From Gammaproteobacteria bacterium (GTDB taxonomy: Bacteria; Pseudomonadota; Gammaproteobacteria; Eutrophobiales; Eutrophobiaceae), in assembly GCA_016844485.1 (NCBI GenBank), contig JAENIZ010000082.1, forward strand, positions 1 through 6,419: a DNA stretch of 6,419 bases, read 5' to 3'. A program made the translations under genes and the position numbers. Below are positions 1-5,906 of this stretch, piece after piece. The notes under the pieces are model-generated. The model saw nothing but the letters and a program-made list of their open reading frames with translations, searched no databases and was not told where the DNA came from. Numbering within the stretch: position 1 is the stretch's first letter; every line of letters starts with the position of its first letter.

Positions 1-192
1 GACGGCGAGAACTGCGGTGATCGCTACCGCGGCATCAAAGGCATTGCCGCCCTGTTCAAGTATTTCCATACCGGCCCGGGTGGCCAATGGATGGGCAGTG
101 GCAATAGCGACCTGCGACGGTTGTCCTGCAGAGACAGATAATGACCAAAACGTGATACAGACAATGAGGAGATGCAGAAATAATCTATGCAT
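1..192 (-). CDS. ggt: Gamma-glutamyltransferase (gamma-glutamyltranspeptidase), N-terminal part only
   Basis: This is the first 64 codons of a minus-strand gene that runs off the left edge. The protein would cleave the gamma-glutamyl bond of glutathione and related compounds in the periplasm. Residues 1-22 look like a signal peptide: a short basic start (MHR), a hydrophobic stretch, then a cut after VSA. The mature start matches the family: VAIATAHPLATRAGMEIL, followed by EQGGNAFDAAVAITAVLAV. The EGGNAxDAAVA-like block is the usual N-terminal hallmark of GGT and related Ntn-hydrolases. The catalytic threonine at the start of the small subunit lies outside the window. The ATG at 190-192 was chosen because it sits just before the signal peptide and an in-frame stop lies upstream; no clear Shine-Dalgarno is seen. 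It follows coaD after 77 bases on the same strand, so it may be read from the coaD transcript or have its own promoter. Confidence 0.85.
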   Translation of the reverse strand, partial: MHRLFLHLLIVCITFWSLSVSAGQPSQVAIATAHPLATRAGMEILEQGGNAFDAAVAITAVLAV

Positions 193-269
193 GTATGCAG
201 TCGATAATAAACTTCGCGGCCCGAACTTATGTTGTGGATATCAGGATCAGATATTTCCTTTATACCGGT

Positions 270-752
270 CTATTGCTTGAGACGTTTCTGCAATGCCTGC
301 AATACCAGTGCATGCACAAATTGGCTCACGTCCCCGCCCAAGGATGCGATTTCACGAACGAGACTGGAGGAAATAAAACTCAGGTTTTCAGCCGGCGTGA
401 GAAATACCGTTTCGGCGTCCGGGAATAACCGCCGGTTCATGCCCGCCATCTGAAATTCATAATCGAAATCAGATACCGCGCGCAAGCCACGGATAATTAC
501 CTGCGCATCATATTCCCTGACCAGATCAGTCACCAGCTTGTCAAAACTGCAGACCTCAACATTTTTCATTGGTGCCAATACTGACCGCGCCAGGGAAACG
601 CGTTCATCAATAGAAAACAATGTCGATTTTTTCGGGCTGTTTGCAATCGCCACTATAACACTGTCAAACAGGCGGCATGCCCGCATGATCAAGTCACTGT
701 GGCCGTTGGTGATGGGATCAAATGTCCCCGGGTAGATTGCGGTTATCTTCAT
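270..752 (-). CDS. coaD: Phosphopantetheine adenylyltransferase (PPAT, CoA biosynthesis)
   Basis: This cytoplasmic enzyme transfers AMP from ATP to 4'-phosphopantetheine, giving dephospho-CoA in the penultimate step of CoA synthesis. The 160-residue length is normal for bacterial CoaD. The nucleotidyltransferase signature is complete: YPGTFDPITNGH at residues 7-18, with T10 and H18 as the (T/H)xGH-type active-site positions. K41/K42 lie in SPKKSTLF, RGLRAVSDFDYE begins at R88, and FISSSLVREIA at 126-136 binds the adenine nucleotide side. All expected catalytic residues are present. The ATG at 750-752 gives the standard MKxxAIYPGTFDP start; the ribosome binding site is weak. It lies downstream of rsmD on the same strand, an association common in bacteria, but here 120 bases with an inverted repeat array separate them, so separate transcription is possible. 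Confidence 0.97.
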   Translation of the reverse strand: MKITAIYPGTFDPITNGHSDLIMRACRLFDSVIVAIANSPKKSTLFSIDERVSLARSVLAPMKNVEVCSFDKLVTDLVREYDAQVIIRGLRAVSDFDYEFQMAGMNRRLFPDAETVFLTPAENLSFISSSLVREIASLGGDVSQFVHALVLQALQKRLKQ

Positions 753-805
753 GAATCGTTATCGCCGATTGTGCCAGTCTTGATCTTACTACATTCGACG
801 GATAA

Positions 806-873
806 GTGAGTGGTGATCGGTGATTCGTGATTAGAAAAAAATGACCCGTGACCATTCACAAATCACTAGTCAC
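806..873. repeat. Inverted array of 7-base GTGANNN repeats between rsmD and coaD
   Basis: Four direct heptads with consensus GTGANNN run on the plus strand at 806-833 (units start at 806, 813, 820 and 827). Facing them on the minus strand, from 873 down to 839, are five units: three clear GTGANNN heptads (873-867, 866-860, 859-853) and two degenerate GTCANNN ones (852-846, 845-839). A short A-rich centre (834-841) separates the arms. Compared arm to arm, 19 of 29 bases match, so an imperfect long hairpin is possible. The first heptad of the right arm shares its G with the rsmD TAG stop at 873-875. The array could be a transcription end for rsmD, since a run of seven T follows the right arm on the minus strand, or a repeat element that settled at the gene end. 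Its period of seven is visible by direct reading; its function is not known from the sequence. Confidence 0.75.
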
Positions 874-1424
874 TAATTTACCGGTTCCAGCAACATATAG
901 TTTACCTGTCCGGCAATGCCCTGTTTTTTTATAGTGAAACCTGATGGTATCTGTATGTCCTGTTCCGCTTCAACATAAATCAATGCGCCCGGCCGCAGAC
1001 ATTCATTTTCCTGCAACAGCGCGCAACTTTTTTCAATCAATCCCTGGCCAAAGGGGGGATCAAGAAACACCAGATCGAATTTCTGTCTGGCATGCTGTAA
1101 CCATTGCAGGGCATCGGACCGCTCAAGGCGTATTCCGGTTGCCCCCAATGTTTCAATATTTTTCTGTAGCTGCTCTGCTGCCAGCGGATTTTGTTCGACC
1201 AATACTACGTTCGCCGCACCACGCGAGATTGCCTCAAATCCCAGGGCGCCCGTACCGGCATAAAGATCCAGGCAATTTGATCCATTGATGACAGGTTGCA
1301 ACCAGTTAAACAATGTCTCCCTGACACGATCCGGTGTTGGCCTGAGTGTCTCCACATCCGGCACCGGCAGTTTTCGCCCGCGCCATTTTCCCCCAATGAT
1401 GCGAATCCTGCCTGGTCGTTTCAG
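873..1424 (-). CDS. rsmD: 16S rRNA (guanine(966)-N2)-methyltransferase RsmD, likely CTG start
   Basis: RsmD methylates N2 of G966 in 16S rRNA using S-adenosylmethionine, acting on the assembling 30S subunit. With the start chosen here the protein has 183 residues, close to the family norm. The N-terminal RIIGGKWRGRKL (residues 6, 8-19) and LRPTPDRVRETLFNWL are typical. The SAM-binding motif LDLYAGTGALGFEA is at 52-65 and the catalytic DPPF at 122-125. The start is unusual. The frame is closed by TAA at 1476-1478, and between that stop and RIIGG there is no ATG, GTG or TTG. A CTG at 1422-1424 lies six bases after GGAG (1431-1434), so CTG is my choice. The first conventional start, a GTG at 1362-1364, would remove the conserved RIIGG-WRGRKL segment and has no ribosome binding site. 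The M16 gene stops 14 bases upstream, suggesting coupled translation. Confidence 0.88.
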   Translation of the reverse strand: MKRPGRIRIIGGKWRGRKLPVPDVETLRPTPDRVRETLFNWLQPVINGSNCLDLYAGTGALGFEAISRGAANVVLVEQNPLAAEQLQKNIETLGATGIRLERSDALQWLQHARQKFDLVFLDPPFGQGLIEKSCALLQENECLRPGALIYVEAEQDIQIPSGFTIKKQGIAGQVNYMLLEPVN

Positions 1425-1430
1425 TGTTTT

Positions 1431-1434
1431 CTCC
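1431..1434 (-). promoter_or_regulatory. Ribosome binding site supporting a CTG start of rsmD
   Basis: Read on the minus strand, GGAG lies just after the TAA stop of the upstream M16 gene and six bases before the CTG at 1424-1422. The spacing is normal for a Shine-Dalgarno site, and no conventional start codon follows at a usable distance in this frame. This is the main sequence evidence for the non-standard rsmD start. Confidence 0.6.
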
Positions 1435-1438
1435 GGCG

Positions 1439-2743
1439 TTATTCTGTTTTCGGGCCTACCATGACAACAACCAGTTTATCCGGTGATAGCCGCCGTTTAA
1501 ACGCATCCTTGATCTGTTCAACAGTAACACTTTCAACTTTTTCATTAAACGTATCCAGATAGTCCAGAGGCAGCCCGTAAAAACCGATGAGCCCCAGATA
1601 ACCAACGATATCGCTGTTACTGTCAATACGCAGAGGAAAACCGCCGGTAATATTTTTCTTGGCGGCGTCCAATTCCGCCTGGGTTGGTCCATTTTCAACA
1701 AAAGTGTGTAATTGCTTCTGCAGTAACTGCAATGCCTCTTTTGCCTGATCGGTGCGCGTCTGCAAGCCGGCAACAAATGGTCCGGGTTGACGCATCGGTG
1801 TAAAATAACTGTATGCACTGTAGGAAAAACCGCGTTTTTCCCGAATCTCTTCAAACAATTGTGACACCATGCCACTGCCGCCCAGAACATGATTGCCGAC
1901 ATACAACGGGAAATAGTCCGGGTCGCCCCGTTTGATCCCGGGTTGTCCCACCAGAATATGTGTTTGTGTTGACGGATGATCAATAGTTATGGTTTTGGCT
2001 GCTGTTAATGCAGATACCTCAGGTATCGGAGATGCCTGCTCGCCCTGGGTCATTTCTTCAGTCAGGTCGTTGGCCAGCTGTTCAGCCCGGGCGCGATCCA
2101 GATCGCCGACGATGGCGATTACTGCGTTACCGGCGACATAATATTTTTTATGGAACGCGGCCACGTTATTGGTTGATATTTGCGGCAATGATTCCTCTGT
2201 GCCTTCACTGGGCACGGCATAGGGGTGTGTATTGAAAACAGCGGCATAAAATGCATCTTTGGCCAGATCTCCGGGTGATTGTTGTTTCTGGCTGATCGCA
2301 ATCAACGTCCTGTTGCGCTCGCGTTCAAAGGCGTCTTGTGGAAAATCAGGCGAAATGAGCACATGCTTGAAATTTTTCAACGCGGGATCGAGTTTGCCTG
2401 GATCAGACATGCTGCGCAGGCGCACCGAGGCAGAATCATTATCGGCATCCTGCCCATAAATTGCGCCGAGATTTTCAAAATTCTGGCTGATTTCATCAGC
2501 CGTCAGTCCCGCTGCGCCTTCGGCAAGGAGGACATTAGTCAATAAAGCCAGGCCGGGTTTGCTGTCATCCCGGCTGCTGCCTGCGTCAAATATCATCTGG
2601 ATATCAACCATCGGCAGTTCGTGGGCCTCGACAAAATAAACACCAGCGCCCTTTTTCGTCTGCCAATGCTTAATGTCGGGTGTGGCGTATGCTGTTGCTG
2701 CAAACAACAGCAACAGTAAAATACCGGCCCCCTTAGCGAACAT
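1439..2743 (-). CDS. M16 family peptidase-like protein, non-catalytic R/Y subunit, exported
   Basis: This 434-residue protein is predicted to be the partner half of a two-subunit M16 zinc protease. Residues 1-20 form a signal peptide (lysine at 4, long run of L/A, cut after AYA), so it should act in the periplasm. The fold matches M16: an N-terminal domain with DIQMIFDAGSSRDD, a middle AFHKKYYVAGNAVIAIVGDL segment near 197-215, and a C-terminal domain with LGGSGMVSQLFEEIREKRGFSY. The zinc motif is lost: where the neighbour has HALEH, this protein has LLTNV at 67-71. It keeps the arginine/tyrosine pair seven residues apart (R301 and Y308), which in M16 enzymes contacts substrate. The ATG at 2741-2743 overlaps the end of the upstream M16 gene by 11 bases and has GAGGGG nine bases before it. 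Paired genes like this are known in Pseudomonas and other Gram-negatives; the substrate is unknown. Confidence 0.9.
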   Translation of the reverse strand: MFAKGAGILLLLLFAATAYATPDIKHWQTKKGAGVYFVEAHELPMVDIQMIFDAGSSRDDSKPGLALLTNVLLAEGAAGLTADEISQNFENLGAIYGQDADNDSASVRLRSMSDPGKLDPALKNFKHVLISPDFPQDAFERERNRTLIAISQKQQSPGDLAKDAFYAAVFNTHPYAVPSEGTEESLPQISTNNVAAFHKKYYVAGNAVIAIVGDLDRARAEQLANDLTEEMTQGEQASPIPEVSALTAAKTITIDHPSTQTHILVGQPGIKRGDPDYFPLYVGNHVLGGSGMVSQLFEEIREKRGFSYSAYSYFTPMRQPGPFVAGLQTRTDQAKEALQLLQKQLHTFVENGPTQAELDAAKKNITGGFPLRIDSNSDIVGYLGLIGFYGLPLDYLDTFNEKVESVTVEQIKDAFKRRLSPDKLVVVMVGPKTE

Positions 2744-4121
2744 GGTTTAATTCCCCTCTTGCGGGTCTCTTTACTGATTTGTCCAGAGGTTGCGGATCAA
2801 GTTCAGCGACAGTCAACCTGTCATCGATCAGATATTTTTTTACAACGGCCTGCACTTGTTCCGCGGTAACTGCCTTAATACGATCGACATATTCATCTGC
2901 ATTGCGCCAAGACAGTCCTACGGCCTCCAATACTCCGATGATCATGCCTTGATAAAAAATAGAATCCTTTTGATAAATATCGTTGGCAACAACCTGTGCC
3001 TTGACACGTTCAAGCTCCTGTTCGCTTACTGCGTTCATTTTCAAATCCTCAAACTCGTCACGCACCGCCTGTTCCAGTTGTTCGATGGTATGGCCCTGGG
3101 CAGGGACGCCGCTGATTACAAAAAGATCATCCAGGCGGGAACTTAAATCGTAACTGATGCCGATGGCTGATGCGATCTCGCGGCCGCGCACCAGATTTTT
3201 TGAAAACCGCGCGCTGTTACCGCCGTCGAGTATGCCGGTCAGCACCTCCAGTGCATACGGCTCCCATTCCGGGACCTTGTCCGGATAATCCACTGCTGTC
3301 TTGAATGCCGGCACCTTATAGGACATCAATAAATAGGGAAGCTCTGCCGGTCTCTTCACCTTGATGCGCTTTATGCCCAGTTGTTCAACTTCCGGCTGGT
3401 TATCGACAGTTAGAGTCTCTCCTGCGGGCAGGGAAGCAAAATATTTTTTCGCGAGGTCATGGACTTCTTCTGCAACCACATCACCGACAACAACGACGGT
3501 GGCATTGCCTGGCGCATACCACCGGGAATACCAGTTACGCAAATCTTCTATGGACATTTTTTCAAGATCGCTTTCCCAGCCGATCACCGGATACCGGTAG
3601 GGGCTGGTCTGGAAGGCCGTGGCTAACATGATTTCGTAAGTATAGGACTGCGGGTCATCGTCGGTTCGCCAACGGCGCTCTTCCTTGACGACTTCGATCT
3701 CTTTGGTAAATTCATCTGCGGGCAGGCTCAGATTGCGCATTCGATCCGCCTCCAGCTCAAAACTGATCGGCAGGCGTGACTTTTCCAGGGTCTGGAAATA
3801 AGCCGTGTAATCGGCCCCGGTAAAGGCATTTTCCTGGCCCCCGTTGGCCGAGATAATGCGGGAAAAATCTCCGGCAGGGTGTTTTTCCGTCCCCTTGAAC
3901 ATCATGTGTTCAAGGGCATGTGAAACGCCGGTAATACCATCATGTTCGTAACTCGATCCGACTTTATACCAGACCTGCGAAACAACAATCGGCGCGCGGT
4001 GATCTTCTTTAATGAGCAACTTGAGTCCATTCTCAAGCATGAATTCCTGTACTTCAGCACGGGCGATCTGTCCGGCGCAAAAACTCATCAATATAAATCC
4101 AATAGATAAAACCGCTTTCAC
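2733..4121 (-). CDS. M16 family zinc metallopeptidase, catalytic subunit, exported
   Basis: This is the catalytic member of the M16 pair, 462 residues with the chosen start. The inverted zinc motif HALEH is intact at 68-72 (H68, E71, H72), and the distal glutamate should be E147 or E148 in VVKEERRWR. The second domain follows from about residue 240. It lacks the arginine/tyrosine pair with seven-residue spacing that its neighbour has (around 312-324 the tyrosine is Y324 without R317), so the two active-site halves are split. The start is a GTG at 4119-4121. A GGAGG seven bases upstream (4129-4133) supports it, and it puts the signal peptide at the N-terminus: MKAVLSIG, a hydrophobic core, and a cut after ARA at 22. 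An ATG at 4167-4169 would add 16 residues before the signal peptide and has no comparable site. It is first in the operon; the substrate cannot be read from sequence. Confidence 0.93.
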   Translation of the reverse strand: MKAVLSIGFILMSFCAGQIARAEVQEFMLENGLKLLIKEDHRAPIVVSQVWYKVGSSYEHDGITGVSHALEHMMFKGTEKHPAGDFSRIISANGGQENAFTGADYTAYFQTLEKSRLPISFELEADRMRNLSLPADEFTKEIEVVKEERRWRTDDDPQSYTYEIMLATAFQTSPYRYPVIGWESDLEKMSIEDLRNWYSRWYAPGNATVVVVGDVVAEEVHDLAKKYFASLPAGETLTVDNQPEVEQLGIKRIKVKRPAELPYLLMSYKVPAFKTAVDYPDKVPEWEPYALEVLTGILDGGNSARFSKNLVRGREIASAIGISYDLSSRLDDLFVISGVPAQGHTIEQLEQAVRDEFEDLKMNAVSEQELERVKAQVVANDIYQKDSIFYQGMIIGVLEAVGLSWRNADEYVDRIKAVTAEQVQAVVKKYLIDDRLTVAELDPQPLDKSVKRPARGELNHVR

Positions 4122-4128
4122 CTGATGC

Positions 4129-4133
4129 CCTCC
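4129..4133 (-). promoter_or_regulatory. Shine-Dalgarno site fixing a GTG start of the catalytic M16 gene
   Basis: On the minus strand this is a full GGAGG, seven bases before the GTG at 4121-4119. It decides in favour of that GTG over two in-frame ATG codons at 4167-4169 and 4149-4151. The GTG also makes the signal peptide begin at residue 1, which agrees with an exported protein. Confidence 0.8.
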
Positions 4134-4169
4134 GGGAGACTGTGCCCGCATGGATAATTTCAATACCAT

Positions 4170-4197
4170 ATTATGATTATGATCTGTGGATTGTTAA
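4170..4197 (-). promoter_or_regulatory. Candidate sigma70-type promoter for the M16-rsmD operon
   Basis: On the minus strand, TTAACA at 4197-4192 (five of six matches to the -35 consensus) is followed after 16 bases by CATAAT at 4175-4170 (five of six to the -10). Transcription would begin near 4163 and give a leader of about 40 bases before the GTG at 4121. A second CATAAT lies at 4181-4176, but its spacing of 10 is too short. This is a pattern match only. Confidence 0.35.
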
Positions 4198-4240
4198 AAC
4201 ATACGTTAGAGCCTGAATGATCCTGGTAGTTCTTTAAAAA

Positions 4241-4256
4241 TTAACAGGCTGTTGAA
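4241..4256. promoter_or_regulatory. Palindrome in the divergent M16/ftsY promoter region
   Basis: TTAACAGGCTGTTGAA is nearly a perfect dyad: AACAG-G-CTGTT pairs exactly and the outer bases pair with one mismatch. It lies about midway between the M16 start at 4121 and the ftsY start at 4300, so it could be an operator or a short stem. I do not recognise it as a known regulator's site; the order CAG..CTG is opposite to a LexA box (CTG..CAG). Confidence 0.35.
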
Positions 4257-4268
4257 AAATGGTAGGAT
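4241..4268 (+). promoter_or_regulatory. Weak candidate sigma70-type promoter for ftsY-ftsE-ftsX
   Basis: TTAACA at 4241-4246 has five of six matches to a -35 box. After a 16-base spacer comes TAGGAT at 4263-4268, with four of six matches to a -10 box. The -35 box lies inside the palindrome at 4241-4256, so a protein bound there would block it. No better pair was seen before the start at 4300, but the match is modest. Confidence 0.22.
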
Positions 4269-4299
4269 ACACGAGTTTTCCAATATCCCTATTGTGAAT

Positions 4300-5277
4300 A
4301 TGATCTTTGGTTTTAAATCAGACAAGCCTGCCCGCAAAGATCCACCCCGGGAGTCCGTCACCGGAAAACTACGGTCCGGACTACAGCGTACGCGCTCTGT
4401 CTTGTTCAGTGATCTTCAGGACCTTCTCCCCGGCAGGAAATCCATCGATCAAAATTTTCTGGATAATCTGGAGGAACGTCTGATCTCGGCCGACCTTGGC
4501 ATTGACGCAACGGCGACTATTATCAATGCCCTGTCCTCGCAACTTAAACGCAGCGAAATCGATCAGCCGCACATCCTGATACAAACGCTGCACGCAGTGA
4601 TGCTGGAGATCCTTAAACCGGTAGATCAACCCCTGTGCATACCCCCGGTCACGCGCAAGCCCTATGTGGTACTGATGGTGGGTGTCAATGGCTCCGGCAA
4701 GACCACGAGTGCGGGCAAACTCGCCAATTATTTTCTCAACCAGGGACAACGTGTAATGCTGGCCGCCGGAGATACGTTCCGTGCCGCTGCGGTCGAACAA
4801 CTGCAGGCCTGGGGGGAAAGAAACCGGATTGCCGTCATCGCACAACAGAATGGCGCCGATCCTGCGGCCGTCATCTATGACGCATTACAATCTGCGCGGG
4901 CGCGTGACATCGATATCCTGATCGCAGATACGGCCGGCCGCCTGCACACCCAGGGCAACCTGATGGAGGAACTGAAAAAGGTGCGCAGGGTAATTACCAA
5001 ATTCGATCCTGCGATTACCCCGGAGTGTCTGCTGGTAATAGATGCCGGCACCGGCCAGAATGCCTTGACGCAGGCCAATCAATTCAATCAAGCTATCGGC
5101 GTGACGGGGATCATGTTGACCAAGCTCGATGGCACGGCAAAAGGCGGCGTCATCTTTGCCCTCGCCATGGCCACGGGCATACCGATCCGCTTTATCGGCA
5201 TCGGCGAACAGATCGATGATCTGCAGGTATTTAACCGCTCTGATTTTGTCACCGCCCTTCTGGCATTACCCGAATGA
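4300..5277 (+). CDS. ftsY: Signal recognition particle receptor FtsY
   Basis: FtsY is the membrane-associated SRP-type GTPase that docks ribosome-nascent chain-SRP complexes at the inner membrane. The 325-residue protein has a short, basic N-terminal segment (about 1-40) rather than the long acidic A domain of E. coli FtsY. The helical N domain follows (about 40-105, with FLDNLEERLISADLGI), then the NG GTPase domain. The G motifs are complete: GVNGSGKTT at 128-136, DTFRAAAVEQL from 158, DTAGR at 210-214, DAGTGQNA from 248, TKLDG at 274-278, then KGGVIFALAMATGIPIRFIG and GEQIDDLQVF. The ATG at 4300 gives the common MIFGFK start. No Shine-Dalgarno is visible before it; an in-frame GTG at 4294 and TTG at 4252 are alternatives without better support. 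Its stop overlaps the ftsE start by four bases (ATGA), so the genes are translationally coupled. Confidence 0.95.
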   Translation: MIFGFKSDKPARKDPPRESVTGKLRSGLQRTRSVLFSDLQDLLPGRKSIDQNFLDNLEERLISADLGIDATATIINALSSQLKRSEIDQPHILIQTLHAVMLEILKPVDQPLCIPPVTRKPYVVLMVGVNGSGKTTSAGKLANYFLNQGQRVMLAAGDTFRAAAVEQLQAWGERNRIAVIAQQNGADPAAVIYDALQSARARDIDILIADTAGRLHTQGNLMEELKKVRRVITKFDPAITPECLLVIDAGTGQNALTQANQFNQAIGVTGIMLTKLDGTAKGGVIFALAMATGIPIRFIGIGEQIDDLQVFNRSDFVTALLALPE

Positions 5278-5906
5278 TCCAGTTTACCAACGTCCACATG
5301 CAGTATTCCGGCGGGATCGACGCGCTGAAAAATATCAATATGCATATCGAACAGGGGGCGATGGCCTTCATCACCGGGAGGTCCGGTGCCGGCAAAAGCA
5401 CCCTGTTACGGCTGATTGCATTGATTGAACGGCATACCCGCGGCCAGATCATTGTCAATGGTCAAAACCTGGAACGGGTGAGGCGGGCCCGTATCCCGCT
5501 GTTTCGCCGCAACATTGGCTTTATGTTTCAGGACCATCGCCTGCTGAATGATCGGACGGTGTTTGATAATGTGGCCCTGCCGCTGGTCATCGCCGGTCAT
5601 TCCCACCAGGAAATCAAAAAACGCGTGCATGCCGCGCTCGACAAGGTGGGCCTCCTGTCCAGGGAAAACGCCAAGCCGATTATGCTGTCCGGCGGTGAAC
5701 AGCAGCGGGTCGGGATTGCGCGTGCGGTCGTACACATACCCATGCTATTACTCGCGGATGAACCGACGGGGAACCTCGACCCTATCCTGTCCTGGGAGAT
5801 CATGTGCCTGTACCTCGACATGATCAAAAGGATGAAAAAGCGGATCATTACCTTGCGTGAAGGCCGGACACTCAGTTACACCGGCGATACGACAGAAGAT
5901 AAATGA
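5274..5906 (+). CDS. ftsE: Cell division ATP-binding protein FtsE, with internal deletion removing the H-loop
   Basis: FtsE is the ATPase that works with the membrane protein FtsX at the divisome to activate peptidoglycan hydrolases. Seen here: Walker A GRSGAGKST at 35-43, Q-loop Q86 in FQDH, the family block LLNDRTVFDNVALPLVIAG, signature LSGGEQQ at 138-144, Walker B LLLADE ending at E163, and D-loop NLD at 167-169. After that the protein departs from the family. It reads WEIMCLYLDMIKRMKKRI, joining the helix after the D-loop to the segment that should follow the H-loop. The expected strand and xxASHD or ATHD histidine are absent. Against E. coli FtsE as I remember it (222 residues), 28 rather than 44 residues lie between NLD and the (R/S)(E/D)G turn, a loss of 16. 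The product is 210 residues, the frame is intact, and both ATGA overlaps (with ftsY and ftsX) remain. ATP hydrolysis should be impaired unless the sequence is in error. Confidence 0.9.
   Translation: MIQFTNVHMQYSGGIDALKNINMHIEQGAMAFITGRSGAGKSTLLRLIALIERHTRGQIIVNGQNLERVRRARIPLFRRNIGFMFQDHRLLNDRTVFDNVALPLVIAGHSHQEIKKRVHAALDKVGLLSRENAKPIMLSGGEQQRVGIARAVVHIPMLLLADEPTGNLDPILSWEIMCLYLDMIKRMKKRIITLREGRTLSYTGDTTEDK

Noticed and set aside
237..262. Small inverted repeat ATATC...GATAT between coaD and ggt as a terminator
   Set aside because: The stem is only five AT-rich pairs with no T-run after it, too weak to support.
806..873. Heptad array as a CRISPR
   Set aside because: Units are only 7 bases with no spacers and no cas genes nearby.
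1205..1364. GTG at 1362-1364 as the start of rsmD, and the overlapping frame at 1205-1396
   Set aside because: The GTG start drops the conserved RIIGG-WRGRKL segment and has no ribosome binding site; the 1205-1396 frame is low-complexity shadow coding opposite no known family.
4241..4256. Palindrome as a LexA (SOS) box
   Set aside because: A LexA box has CTG at the left and CAG at the right with a 10-base AT-rich centre; here the order is reversed and the centre is one base.
4252..4299. TTG at 4252 as the start of ftsY, adding 16 residues
   Set aside because: The added residues resemble no FtsY N-terminus and the TTG lies within the palindrome; MIFGFK from the ATG at 4300 is the usual type of start.
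4381..4845. Minus-strand open frame opposite ftsY (154 codons)
   Set aside because: It is the shadow of the conserved FtsY N and G domains and shows no family features or ribosome binding site.
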